Source: Sunxiuqinia sp963677175 | GTDB lineage: Bacteria > Bacteroidota > Bacteroidia > Bacteroidales > Prolixibacteraceae | Assembly: GCA_963677175.2 (NCBI GenBank) | Contig: CAXXES010000004.1 | Location: 744,001 to 808,000 of the forward strand | Reading direction: 5' to 3' | DNA: 64,000 nucleotides | Shown here: in pieces, positions 27,668 to 35,959 of the stretch | Layout: every line of letters begins with the position of its first letter | Position numbering within the stretch: the stretch's first letter is position 1 | Translations under genes and position numbers: made by a program | Notes under the pieces: model-generated | Seen by the model: the letters and a program-made list of their open reading frames with translations, nothing else | What the model was told of the DNA's origin: nothing | Database searches by the model: none

Positions 27668-29005
27668 ATGACCGAAAAATCAAATTTTTCAAGACGTAGA
27701 TTTTTAACAAACGCCGCAGCCATAGGAGCCGTTGGCGTAATCGGAGCCAATGCGTTGGTTTCGTGTTCCGAGAAGAAAAAAACGGTTGAACTCAACCTTC
27801 CTCCGCTGTTGGATCAGGCGCCTGACGGGGCTCCGCTGAAAGCCGGTCTGATTGGCTGCGGAGGCCGCGGTTCGGGTGCCGCACTCGACTTTTTGAATGC
27901 GGGCCCTAACCTGAGCATCCATGCCCTGGGCGATGTGTTCCAGGATCGTATTGATGATTGCCGTAACAAGCTGAAAAACCAGGCCAACAACGAAGTGGCT
28001 GATGAAAATATTTTCGTAGGATTTGATGCCTTCGAGAAAGTGATTGACTCGGGTGTTGACGTGATCATCCTGGCCACGCCTCCGCATTTTCGTCCCGAAC
28101 ATTTTGCAGCTGCAGTGCAAGCCCGCAAGCATATATTTATGGAAAAACCGGTTGCTGTCGACCCGGTTGGTATCCGCTCGGTGATGGCGACAGCTAAAAA
28201 AGCCGAATCGCTTGGATTGAAGATTGTAACCGGCACCCAGCGTCGTCACCAGCGCGATTATATCGAGGTGTACAAGCAGATTGCCAACGGGGCGATTGGC
28301 GACATTGTAAGCGCCAACTGTTACTGGAACCAGTCGAAACTGTGGCATCGCAACCCAAATGCCGACTGGACTGAAATGGAATTCATGATCCGCGACTGGG
28401 TAAACTGGTTGTGGCTGTCGGGTGACCACATTGTGGAGCAGCACATTCACAACATCGATGTGATCAACTGGTTTGCGGGTAAACACCCCACCAAAGCGGT
28501 TGGTTTTGGTTCGCGTCAGCGTCGTGTTACCGGCGACCAGTACGACAATTTCAGCATCGATTTCATGTACGACGATGGCATGCACACGCACAGTATGTGT
28601 CGCCAGATCAATGGCTGTGCGAACAATGTTTCCGAATTTGTGATGGGGAGCAACGGTTCGTCGAACTGTCAAAACAAGATTTGGGATGCCAAAGGAACTG
28701 AGCTTTATTCGTATGCTTACCCAACCGAGGAAAGCGGTGTACGCGAAATCAGTCCTTACGTGCAGGAACACATTGACCTGGTGACTTGCATTCGAGAAAA
28801 CATTGCGGTGAATGAAGCCGAGCAAATAGCCATCACCAACATGTGTGCGATCATGGGACGGGTTTCGGCTTATACCGGAAAAGAAGTGACCTTTGATGAA
28901 ATGATGAACTCAGATATGAAACTGGGGCCCGACACTTACATTATGGGCGAAGTGGGTATGGTTGACAATGTCACCGTCCCAGTTCCCGGCGAAGCTGCTG
29001 AATAA
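27668..29005 (+). CDS. Gfo/Idh/MocA-family oxidoreductase with Tat signal
   Basis: About 445 residues from the ATG at 27668; an in-frame ATG at 27641 overlaps the MFS gene. The N-terminus has a twin-arginine signal (SRRRFLTNAAAIGAVGVIGA) ending in VSC, so it may also be lipid-modified. Rossmann motif AGLIGCGGRGSGAA, then the family signature FMEKPVAVD and a C-terminal GFO-like domain. Tat export fits an enzyme that must fold around NAD(P) before export, as known for glucose-fructose oxidoreductase. Likely periplasmic sugar oxidation or reduction within this locus; substrate unknown. Confidence 0.9.
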   Translation: MTEKSNFSRRRFLTNAAAIGAVGVIGANALVSCSEKKKTVELNLPPLLDQAPDGAPLKAGLIGCGGRGSGAALDFLNAGPNLSIHALGDVFQDRIDDCRNKLKNQANNEVADENIFVGFDAFEKVIDSGVDVIILATPPHFRPEHFAAAVQARKHIFMEKPVAVDPVGIRSVMATAKKAESLGLKIVTGTQRRHQRDYIEVYKQIANGAIGDIVSANCYWNQSKLWHRNPNADWTEMEFMIRDWVNWLWLSGDHIVEQHIHNIDVINWFAGKHPTKAVGFGSRQRRVTGDQYDNFSIDFMYDDGMHTHSMCRQINGCANNVSEFVMGSNGSSNCQNKIWDAKGTELYSYAYPTEESGVREISPYVQEHIDLVTCIRENIAVNEAEQIAITNMCAIMGRVSAYTGKEVTFDEMMNSDMKLGPDTYIMGEVGMVDNVTVPVPGEAAE

Positions 29006-29042
29006 ACGGCGGCAATTATTACTCAACTGCTACTACTATTTG

Positions 29043-29071
29043 AAAGGTTTGCCCCAAAAAGGGCAGGCCTT
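29043..29071 (+). terminator. Hairpin terminator after oxidoreductase gene
   Basis: AAAGG...GCCCC, a five-A loop, then GGGCAGGCCTTTT. The imperfect stem with its T-run is typical of a rho-independent terminator. The 220 bases that follow before the DUF2264 gene hold a TATATTTG box at 29154-29161 but no convincing -33 element. Confidence 0.6.
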
Positions 29072-29290
29072 TTATCTTTTCGTGATATTTTAGTTCGCAA
29101 TAATAATACATACATGCGCAAAAATAATACTGTCATTGATGGATTCGTTGGCATATATTTGTTTGGTTAACTTTCTAATCTAGCGGCTATGTGTGTAAAA
29201 ATATCACTGTTTTAAATAGAATACTAAAACAATGCGCATTTTGCTAATTCTTTTGTGTCTTAGCGACTTCGCGTTTATTAATTAGAAAAA

Positions 29291-31345
29291 ATGAAAAAAG
29301 CATTTGAAGTAAAAAATCCCGATTTTGAGCTGAGCCCAAATACCGGGATGACTAAAAAACATTACATCGAACTGACCAAATATTTATTGGGACGGGCCTT
29401 TAAACATGTCGATTCGATTAATACACCATTGAATTTCCCGATCGTTCCCGGGAAAACGTATCCACAGCCCAATGCACCCGACTGGCGCTACCGCTCAGCC
29501 GAATTTGAGGCCCTGGAGCGGACCTTCACGCTGGCTGCTCCGCTGATTCATGTCGATTCGGAAACAACAATCAACGGCATCAATTTGCGCGACTACTACA
29601 GCTTGCAGATCTACAATGCGTTTACGCCGGGGCACGCCAATTCATTGCCCCTGCCCGAAGAGTTGCCCGATTCGAACTACCAGTTTACCTGCGAGTTTGG
29701 CGGTTTGTTTAAAACGCTGTTGCTGATGCCGGACACCATCTGGTCGCATTTCACCGAAAAGCAAAAAGACGAGATGGTGGTGACCATTTCGAAGTGGGCG
29801 CATCACCGGACTACGCAAAACAACTGGCGGATTTTCAATATCGTCACCCTTTCATTTCTGAAAAAATATGGCTACGAAATTGATGATGAGCTGCTGAAAA
29901 GCCACTTGCTGTGGGTGGCATCCTATCATTCGGGCGATGGCTGGTATCTGGAACAGACGTACAATTACTACTCCATCAGCCTGTTTATTGTTTATACCAC
30001 CATCTGGAACCGGACATTTGGCGACGAATATTACCCGGAGATTGCTGAAATTATTGAGCAGTCGGCTCAAAAGCTGATGGAGTCGCTCACCAGCTTTTTT
30101 GGGCGCGATGGCTACATCAACATGTGGTCGCGGAGCATTTGCTACCGTACCTGGGTTTCGGGCGCTTTCCCGGTTGCTTTTATGTTGAAGGAAAAAACAT
30201 CGTTGGATGGCGGTTGGGCACGTCGACTTTGCTCGGGTTCTTTGTTGCAGTTCGTTACCCGCGAGGAATTTTTTTGCAACGATATTCCGAGTCTTGGCTT
30301 CTACGGGCAGAAAGAGTACATGGTGCAAAACTACAGTTGTGCGGGCAGTCCGTTCCTGATGTTCTTGCCGTTTATCTGCCTGGCTTTGCCCGATGATTCA
30401 CCCTTCTGGACAGCCAAAGAGAACGAGGGCATGTGGGAAACCCTGGGCAATCAATCGCAAAGGACCATTCTCGAAAGTCCGGGGTTGGTGTTGGTCAATC
30501 ATGGAAAAACAGGCACTTCAGAAATCATTCCCGGAAAGGTTTATTACGACGACCCCAACTATTCGAAGCTGGTTTACAACACCCATTTCCCGTGGGAAGA
30601 TCACAATCCGCAGGGCGGAACTTCGATGGAATACAGCTATCGCAGCCAGGATCCGCGAGATGTGCGGGGCGATGATGTCAATTTTTACCTCACAGGATTG
30701 GCCGTAGCCAATGATTCGGAAAAGAATCGCGCGTATACCATTTCGCAAAGCATGCTGTTCAATGGCGTCCGCGACGGCGTGTTGTACCGGCAGGCGATCA
30801 TGCGCAAACCCCCAAACAATGGTGTAGGTTACATTATTGATTTGGCTGAGATCACCATCCCCGGTGGCGTGATCCGCGTAGATCGTTCGCGGCTGGCTTT
30901 TGAATATGAACTAACGCTGGGACATTTTGGCTTGCCTCACCTGAATGGTGAAAAGGCAGTAGTGAAGCAATTTGAAGACGGTGATAAAAAGGTGATCACT
31001 GCTGCCATTTCCGGTCGCCAGCTTGCGCTGATTACCTACAGTGGCTGGGATTCGCTCGAAAGCATGGTTCACCAAAACCGAAATGCTGAGGCCGACGAAA
31101 GCACTGTCATCTATGCCCGGAAAAAGCGCATGGACAAGAATCCGGCAATGGAGCTGATGATTACCGTGATGCTACACAAAATGGATGACAGCGATTGGAC
31201 CGAAGCGGAATTGTCGCCCATCAAGGAGATTCAAATCATGGATATCATGAAAGGGTTTTCACCCTTGGGAGCGATGATCACCTTGTACAATAATGAAACA
31301 TACGAAATTGATTTTAAAGATATTGATGGACATCGAACTTGTTAA
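29291..31345 (+). CDS. DUF2264-domain protein
   Basis: 684 residues. The N-terminal ~400 residues match the DUF2264 pattern, with many Trp/Tyr-rich helices (for example KWAHHRTTQNNWRIFN, SYHSGDGWYLEQTYNYY, RSICYRTWVSGAFP), as in an (alpha/alpha) barrel. A C-terminal beta-rich part follows (about 410-684). No signal peptide is visible. DUF2264 proteins are often encoded in polysaccharide loci and may be glycan-active, but I know of no settled reaction for this family. It is the only candidate carbohydrate-cleaving enzyme in the locus. Confidence 0.85.
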   Translation: MKKAFEVKNPDFELSPNTGMTKKHYIELTKYLLGRAFKHVDSINTPLNFPIVPGKTYPQPNAPDWRYRSAEFEALERTFTLAAPLIHVDSETTINGINLRDYYSLQIYNAFTPGHANSLPLPEELPDSNYQFTCEFGGLFKTLLLMPDTIWSHFTEKQKDEMVVTISKWAHHRTTQNNWRIFNIVTLSFLKKYGYEIDDELLKSHLLWVASYHSGDGWYLEQTYNYYSISLFIVYTTIWNRTFGDEYYPEIAEIIEQSAQKLMESLTSFFGRDGYINMWSRSICYRTWVSGAFPVAFMLKEKTSLDGGWARRLCSGSLLQFVTREEFFCNDIPSLGFYGQKEYMVQNYSCAGSPFLMFLPFICLALPDDSPFWTAKENEGMWETLGNQSQRTILESPGLVLVNHGKTGTSEIIPGKVYYDDPNYSKLVYNTHFPWEDHNPQGGTSMEYSYRSQDPRDVRGDDVNFYLTGLAVANDSEKNRAYTISQSMLFNGVRDGVLYRQAIMRKPPNNGVGYIIDLAEITIPGGVIRVDRSRLAFEYELTLGHFGLPHLNGEKAVVKQFEDGDKKVITAAISGRQLALITYSGWDSLESMVHQNRNAEADESTVIYARKKRMDKNPAMELMITVMLHKMDDSDWTEAELSPIKEIQIMDIMKGFSPLGAMITLYNNETYEIDFKDIDGHRTC

Positions 31346-31410
31346 TGAAGGATAAGGGATTGACTATTGGATAGTCTTTCCCTAATAATTCATACTTTTG
31401 GATAAAAAAG

Positions 31411-31485
31411 ATGGCTCAGGAAGCAATTAAATTGGAGATTATTGAATGGCTCGCAAAGCTGGATAACGATGAAATCATTGATTAA
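31411..31485 (+). pseudogene. Remnant of a small antitoxin-like gene
   Basis: A 24-codon frame (MAQEAIKLEIIEWLAKLDND, then EIID and stop) resembles the N-terminus of small Bacteroidota proteins often found before RelE/HigB-type toxins. The expected continuation (about 50 more residues) and any toxin gene are missing. Likely a truncated relic between the DUF2264 and oxidoreductase genes. Recognition is from memory of the family pattern. Confidence 0.5.
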
Positions 31486-31518
31486 AATTGGAAACAACGA
31501 TCAAAATATATTTATAGA

Positions 31519-32931
31519 ATGAAGAATTTTACCAACACCTCCCTAATTCTTTCCCTTACCTTTTTTGCAGCCTGCTCCGGAGGTGGGCAAAAATCGACGA
31601 AAAAAGAAGTTGCACAATCTCAATTCACCGGAGCCCAAGGCGAAGTGAAGTTAATGACGCTTGATCCCGGACATTTTCATGCGGCACTGGTGCAAAAAAC
31701 CATGTACGATCAGGTTGATCCCACGGTGTATGTTTATGCGCCTGAAGGTGAAGATGTGCAGGATCATTTGAACCGTATTGAAGGCTTTAATACCCGTGCC
31801 GATAATCCAACCAATTGGGTTAGTGAAGTCTATACCGGCGATGACTACCTCGATAAAATGCTTAGCGAAAAGCCCGGCAACGTGATGGTGGTTTCGGGAA
31901 ACAATGCAAAGAAGACAGCGTACATTAAGGCCGCAGCTGATGCGGGAATCAACATTTTTGCTGATAAACCGATGGCCATCAATACCGCTGACTTCGCTTT
32001 GTTGGAAGAAGCTTTCCAAGTCGCCGAGGCCAATGATGTGCTGTTATACGATATCATGACCGAGCGCCATGAAATTACGACCATCATTCAACGTGAATTA
32101 TCCAAGATTCCTGAAGTTTTTGGACAGCTGAAAGATGGAACGGCTGAAGAACCTTCCATTACCAAAGAAAGTGTACACCATATTTTCAAGTACGTTGCCG
32201 GCAATCCGCTCAAACGCCCCGATTGGTTTTTCGATACCGAGCAGCAAGGCGAAGGCATGGTTGATGTAACGACTCACTTGGTGGATATGATTCAGTGGGA
32301 AGCTTTCCCGGAGCAAGCGCTTCAAAAATCGGATGTGGAAATGTTGAGTGCCAGTCGCTGGACAACAGACCTGTCGCTGGAGCAGTTTCAAGAAGTGACG
32401 CAGAAAGATGCCTTTCCCGAATTTCTTCAGAAAGATGTGGTGGATGGCAAGCTTCAGGTGTACACCAATGGCGAATTTACTTACAAGTTAAAAGGCAAAT
32501 ATGCCAAAGTTTCAGTCATCTGGAACTTTCAGGCGCCTGAAGGTGCAGGCGATACCCATTACAGCATTATGTGCGGATCGCTGTGCGATGTAATTATCAA
32601 GCAGGGTGAAGAGGAGAATTACAAACCCACCGTGTATGTTCGTGCTACGATTGACGAAGGATTGGAAACTTTTGAAGGTGGTTTGCAGAAAGCCATCAAC
32701 CAGGATATTGCAACCATGTACCCGGGCTTAAAGCTGGTAAAGCTGGAAGACAAATTGTGGAAGGTCGAAGTTCCTGAAGAATATAAGGTGGGACATGAAG
32801 CGCACTTTGCTCAAGTAACCGGAAAATATTTGCGTTACCTGACTTTGGGCGAATTGCCGGAGTGGGAAGTACCTAATATGATTACCAAGTATTACACCAC
32901 CACACAGGCTTTGGAAATGGCGAAGAAGTAG
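31519..32931 (+). CDS. Lipoprotein Gfo/Idh/MocA-like oxidoreductase
   Basis: 470 residues with a Sec-type lipoprotein signal (lipobox TFFAAC, Cys about 19), then a Rossmann-like domain and a 'putative oxidoreductase C-terminal' domain. The usual glycine-rich GxGxxG is replaced by MTLDPGHFHAALVQ, and the family EKP signature reads ADKPMAIN. So cofactor binding may differ or be lost. It is anchored in the periplasm or outer membrane, unlike the Tat-exported oxidoreductase upstream. It probably acts on the same sugar pathway (inference from position). Confidence 0.82.
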   Translation: MKNFTNTSLILSLTFFAACSGGGQKSTKKEVAQSQFTGAQGEVKLMTLDPGHFHAALVQKTMYDQVDPTVYVYAPEGEDVQDHLNRIEGFNTRADNPTNWVSEVYTGDDYLDKMLSEKPGNVMVVSGNNAKKTAYIKAAADAGINIFADKPMAINTADFALLEEAFQVAEANDVLLYDIMTERHEITTIIQRELSKIPEVFGQLKDGTAEEPSITKESVHHIFKYVAGNPLKRPDWFFDTEQQGEGMVDVTTHLVDMIQWEAFPEQALQKSDVEMLSASRWTTDLSLEQFQEVTQKDAFPEFLQKDVVDGKLQVYTNGEFTYKLKGKYAKVSVIWNFQAPEGAGDTHYSIMCGSLCDVIIKQGEEENYKPTVYVRATIDEGLETFEGGLQKAINQDIATMYPGLKLVKLEDKLWKVEVPEEYKVGHEAHFAQVTGKYLRYLTLGELPEWEVPNMITKYYTTTQALEMAKK

Positions 32932-32951
32932 TGGTTGGAACAAAGAAACAC

Positions 32952-32984
32952 AAAAAGGCCTGGCGATTTTCGCCGGGCCTTTTT
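32952..32984. terminator. Bidirectional terminator closing the sugar locus
   Basis: AAAAAGGCCTGGCG (32952-32965) pairs with CGCCGGGCCTTTTT (32971-32984) around a short loop, with A-run and T-run on either side. It lies between converging genes. Confidence 0.85.
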
Positions 32985-33000
32985 CGTTATGGTCAACTTC

Positions 33001-33912
33001 TTATTCTTCCAAGCCGATAATCGCCGTTGTTTGGTGCGATTCGCCGGGAGCCAACGTAATGCAATTGTTGAAGGCATTGGTTGCTTCAACGCAAACAAAG
33101 GCTTCGTAACCATCGTCCGGAATGTCCGCCATGACAGCCGTGGCTTCTTTTCCGGGGTTCCACACCGTGGTTACCCGGCTGCCCGATTTGTCCACCTGGA
33201 TTCGACGGCGGAAAATGGGGTCGGTAATGATCACCGGGGCTTCCGTATTCAAATAATGGCGGGTTAGCGCTTCCGTTATTTCCAGCACCGATTCTTGTTG
33301 AACCGCATGCTCTTGGTTGAGCTGGTTGTAATAGTTGATTCCCTGAAGCCCTTCGATCGTGCAGTTTTCAATGCCCGACAAGTTGAAATAAGAATGCAGG
33401 GCAGTGCTGTATTCAAAAGGCTCGCCCGAGGTGTTGGTCACCTTTAGGGCAACCTGCAATTTTGTGCCAATGGTAATGACCAATTCAGCCGAAAAATCAT
33501 AGGGCCAATAGGTTTTGGTTTCTTCGGAAGCGTTGAGCTGGAAGCGGATCAGGGTTTCGCCGTTGGCTTCGGATTTGGTTTCAACAACATCCCAGTACAT
33601 CAGCCGTCCGAAGCCATGCTGTGGTTTTTGCGGATCGGACGGATGCGGCCCGAACCACGGAAAGCAGACCGGGATTCCTCCACGGATCGCCTTGCCTTCT
33701 TCCGAAAAGCTGGTGGGGCTCATCCACAACAATTCCATGGTTTTATGTGGCTTGAAACTCATCACATGGGCACCATACAAGCAGATGTCGGCCTGTGCGT
33801 ATTTGTTGGACACGCTGATGAATGGCAGTTCGCCCTCCATTTCCATAAACCCGACTTCGCCTTCGATGCTGTATTTTTCATCCAATAAATCAATGTCAAT
33901 CATGTTTTTCAA
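33001..33912 (-). CDS. D-hexose-6-phosphate mutarotase / aldose-1-epimerase-like protein
   Basis: 303 residues with an all-beta galactose-mutarotase fold. Family landmarks are GGIPVCFPWFGPHPSD (about 91-106), QHGFGRLMYW (about 111-120), the catalytic-type ALHSYF His (about 182-187) and VCVEATNAF (about 279-287). The YeaD-like subgroup interconverts anomers of hexose 6-phosphates. Cytosolic. It is 2 bp from lipB on the same strand, so co-transcription is likely although the functions are unrelated. Confidence 0.88.
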   Translation of the reverse strand: MKNMIDIDLLDEKYSIEGEVGFMEMEGELPFISVSNKYAQADICLYGAHVMSFKPHKTMELLWMSPTSFSEEGKAIRGGIPVCFPWFGPHPSDPQKPQHGFGRLMYWDVVETKSEANGETLIRFQLNASEETKTYWPYDFSAELVITIGTKLQVALKVTNTSGEPFEYSTALHSYFNLSGIENCTIEGLQGINYYNQLNQEHAVQQESVLEITEALTRHYLNTEAPVIITDPIFRRRIQVDKSGSRVTTVWNPGKEATAVMADIPDDGYEAFVCVEATNAFNNCITLAPGESHQTTAIIGLEE

Positions 33913-33913
33913 T

Positions 33914-34582
33914 TTAATAAATCGCGTTAAACTTTTCCTTCACTACTTCTTTTACTTCCTGCATGTCCATCGTTTTGCCCAGTTCGCGTTCGAGCGAAGT
34001 GACGCCGTAAGAGATGAATCCACAGGGATTGATGTAGCTGAAGTAGCGCATGTCGGTGTTTACATTCAACGCAAAACCATGCATGGTCACATAGCGGCTC
34101 ACCCGCACACCCATGGCGCAAACCTTTCTTGATTTGGCGGGGATTTCAGCATCGAGCCAAACACCGGTGGCGCCTTCCTTGCGGCTGCCGGTCAACCCAT
34201 AATGCGAGAGCGTAGCGATAATGGCGTCTTCCATTTTTTTGATGTATTCGCGTACGCCAATCTTATAGTATTCCAAATCGATGATCGGGTAACCCACCAG
34301 TTGCCCGGGACCGTGGTAGGTGATGTCGCCGCCCCGGTTGATCTTGTAGTAGGTGGCTTCAATCTTCTTCATGAAATCTTCGTGAATCAATAGGTTGTGC
34401 TCGTCGCCACTTTTTCCCAGCGTGTAAACATGGGGATGCTCAACCAGTAAAAAGCGGTTGGTTTCGCTGGGCGCATCTTTTGCTTTTTTATCGGCTTGCA
34501 CCGCCGCCAGAATCTCTTCCTGGTAATCCCAGCAGGCTTTATAGTCTTTCAGACCAATATCTTCGTAATTAAAATTTGCCAT
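33914..34582 (-). CDS. lipB: Octanoyltransferase LipB
   Basis: 222 residues. Moves octanoyl from acyl carrier protein to the lipoyl domains of E2 subunits and GcvH, the first step of de novo lipoylation. Motifs: LLVEHPHVYTLGKSGDEHNL, NRGGDITYHGPGQLVGYPI (substrate pocket), and INPCGF with the catalytic Cys, flanked by a conserved Lys (SRKVCAMGVR). Next to lipA, which finishes the pathway. Confidence 0.95.
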   Translation of the reverse strand: MANFNYEDIGLKDYKACWDYQEEILAAVQADKKAKDAPSETNRFLLVEHPHVYTLGKSGDEHNLLIHEDFMKKIEATYYKINRGGDITYHGPGQLVGYPIIDLEYYKIGVREYIKKMEDAIIATLSHYGLTGSRKEGATGVWLDAEIPAKSRKVCAMGVRVSRYVTMHGFALNVNTDMRYFSYINPCGFISYGVTSLERELGKTMDMQEVKEVVKEKFNAIY

Positions 34583-34589
34583 CGTCTTT

Positions 34590-34700
34590 TAAGTTCCAAA
34601 TTCCAAGTTTCAAGTTCCAAGCGACCGAAGGGAGTCCCGGCGAAGTCGGGATTTCAAATTCCAATCCGCCAGCTGGCGGACGAGTTTCCAGTTTCGGGTT
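34590..34700. repeat. TTCCAA-type simple repeat and palindromes between lipA and lipB
   Basis: About 30 bases of TTCCAA/TTTCAA motifs, then GTCCCGGCGAAGTCGGGAT (a hairpin) and the perfect 16-base palindrome TCCGCCAGCTGGCGGA (34665-34680), then more TTTCCAG motifs. A similar TTCCAA string recurs at 58797-58832 between hisF and hisA. These look like members of a dispersed non-coding repeat family. Confidence 0.6.
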
Positions 34701-34717
34701 TCCAGTTGTTTCATTAT

Positions 34718-35581
34718 TCAGGCACTTGCATGTTGTTCGGCGCGATAGCTGGAGCGAACCAGCGGACTGCTTTCAACAAAAGAAAAACCCTTTTCGAGCC
34801 CGATTGTTCGGTACTTGTCAAACTGTTCGGGGCGAATGTAGGCTGCCACCGGCATATGTTCTTTGCTTGGCGCCAGGTATTGCCCAATGGTCAGCACCCT
34901 GCAGCCGGCTTGCAACAGGTCGTCCATGGTTTGCAGTACTTCGGGTTCGGTTTCGCCAAGGCCAAGCATAATACCCGATTTGGGCACGGCTCCTGTTTCG
35001 GCAATGGTTGCGATGACCTCCAGGCTACGACGGTACTTGGCTGCACTGCGGATTTCGGGTGTCAATCGCTCCACGGTTTCGAGGTTGTGCGAAATCACCT
35101 CAGGCCTGGCGTTGGCCACTTGTACGATCAATTCTTTTTTCCCCTGAAAGTCGGGAATCAGCACTTCAAGTTTGGTGGCGGGGTTAAGCTGCTTGACCGC
35201 CCGAATGGTTTCAACCCAAACTCCGGCACCCAAATCAGGCAAATCATCGCGGTCGACCGAAGTAATAACGGCATGCTTAAGCTGCATCAGCTGAATGGAT
35301 TTCGCGACACGTTGAGGTTCATCCCAATCTACCGGCAACGGTTTTCCGGTTGTTACCCCGCAAAACTTACAGTTGCGGGTACAAATGTTTCCTAAAATCA
35401 TAAAGGTAGCGGTGCCGCGGTTCCAGCATTCGCCTATGTTGGGACAATTGCCGCTGGTGCATATCGTGTGCAATTGGTGTTGGTTGACCAGGTTTTTTAC
35501 TTTGGAATAGTTCTCGCCTTTGGGAAGTTCCATTTTCATCCATTTGGGCAGGCGGGGACGTGATTGGAGTTGGTCGCTCAT
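34718..35581 (-). CDS. lipA: Lipoyl synthase LipA
   Basis: 287 residues from the ATG at 35581 (MSDQLQSRPRLPKWMKMELP). A longer frame to 35704 adds a Pro/Ser-rich leader that belongs to non-conserved intergenic sequence. Radical-SAM enzyme that inserts two sulfurs into octanoyl groups. The auxiliary cluster Cys motif CTSGNCPNIGEC (about 43-54) and the radical-SAM motif CTRNCKFC (about 69-76) are intact. Upstream, at 35705-35872, is a 21-bp tandem array. Confidence 0.96.
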   Translation of the reverse strand: MSDQLQSRPRLPKWMKMELPKGENYSKVKNLVNQHQLHTICTSGNCPNIGECWNRGTATFMILGNICTRNCKFCGVTTGKPLPVDWDEPQRVAKSIQLMQLKHAVITSVDRDDLPDLGAGVWVETIRAVKQLNPATKLEVLIPDFQGKKELIVQVANARPEVISHNLETVERLTPEIRSAAKYRRSLEVIATIAETGAVPKSGIMLGLGETEPEVLQTMDDLLQAGCRVLTIGQYLAPSKEHMPVAAYIRPEQFDKYRTIGLEKGFSFVESSPLVRSSYRAEQHASA

Positions 35582-35704
35582 GATCGTAGTAATTTTTCGT
35601 GTAAAAGTAAGGGAAATATTGGAGATGGGAAAGGGCGGAAGGGAGAAGGGAGATGGGGAACGGGCAGGGGGCGGAGAGCAATCCCTCTTTTTTTCCATAT
35701 TCAA

Positions 35705-35872
35705 GGATAGAAAGCAAATATCTATGGATAGAATGAAAATCTCTTAGAGGATATCTATCGTCCCCTTGGGGGTCATAGAGATCCTCTAAAAGATTCTCTT
35801 TCGGGAATAGAAGATCTTCCTTCGGGAGTACAAGATCTTTCTTCGGGAATAGAAGATTTTCCTTCGGGAATT
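35705..35872. repeat. Tandem array, 8 units of exactly 21 bp
   Basis: Units start at 35705, 35726, 35747 ... 35852. The last four are well conserved (GAAGAT or CAAGAT at the start, TTCGGGA near position 12), and the first four are diverged but in register. TTCCTTCGGGAA in the conserved units is a UUCG-tetraloop hairpin if transcribed, and GAAGATCTTC is a 10-base palindrome. The array is upstream of lipA in a 378-bp gene-free region; no small helical gene is next to it. Confidence 0.85.
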
Positions 35873-35908
35873 GACCTGACCTAAATATAGCTTGACAGAT
35901 TTATAAAA

Positions 35909-35932
35909 AACCCGAACTGGAAAGCCCGGGTT
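35909..35932 (-). terminator. Terminator of the POT transporter gene
   Basis: AACCCG (35909-35914) pairs with CGGGTT (35927-35932) around a 12-base loop. On the minus strand the stem is followed by a run of T's. Confidence 0.6.
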
Positions 35933-35959
35933 CTTTTAGTATCTTTTTTTGAGGAATGC

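Noticed and set aside
27704..28825. 373-codon minus-strand open frame
   Set aside because: It is antisense to the clear Gfo/Idh/MocA gene in GC-biased codons and has no domain.
34496..35395. 299-codon plus-strand open frame
   Set aside because: Antisense to lipA and lipB, runs across both genes and their gap.
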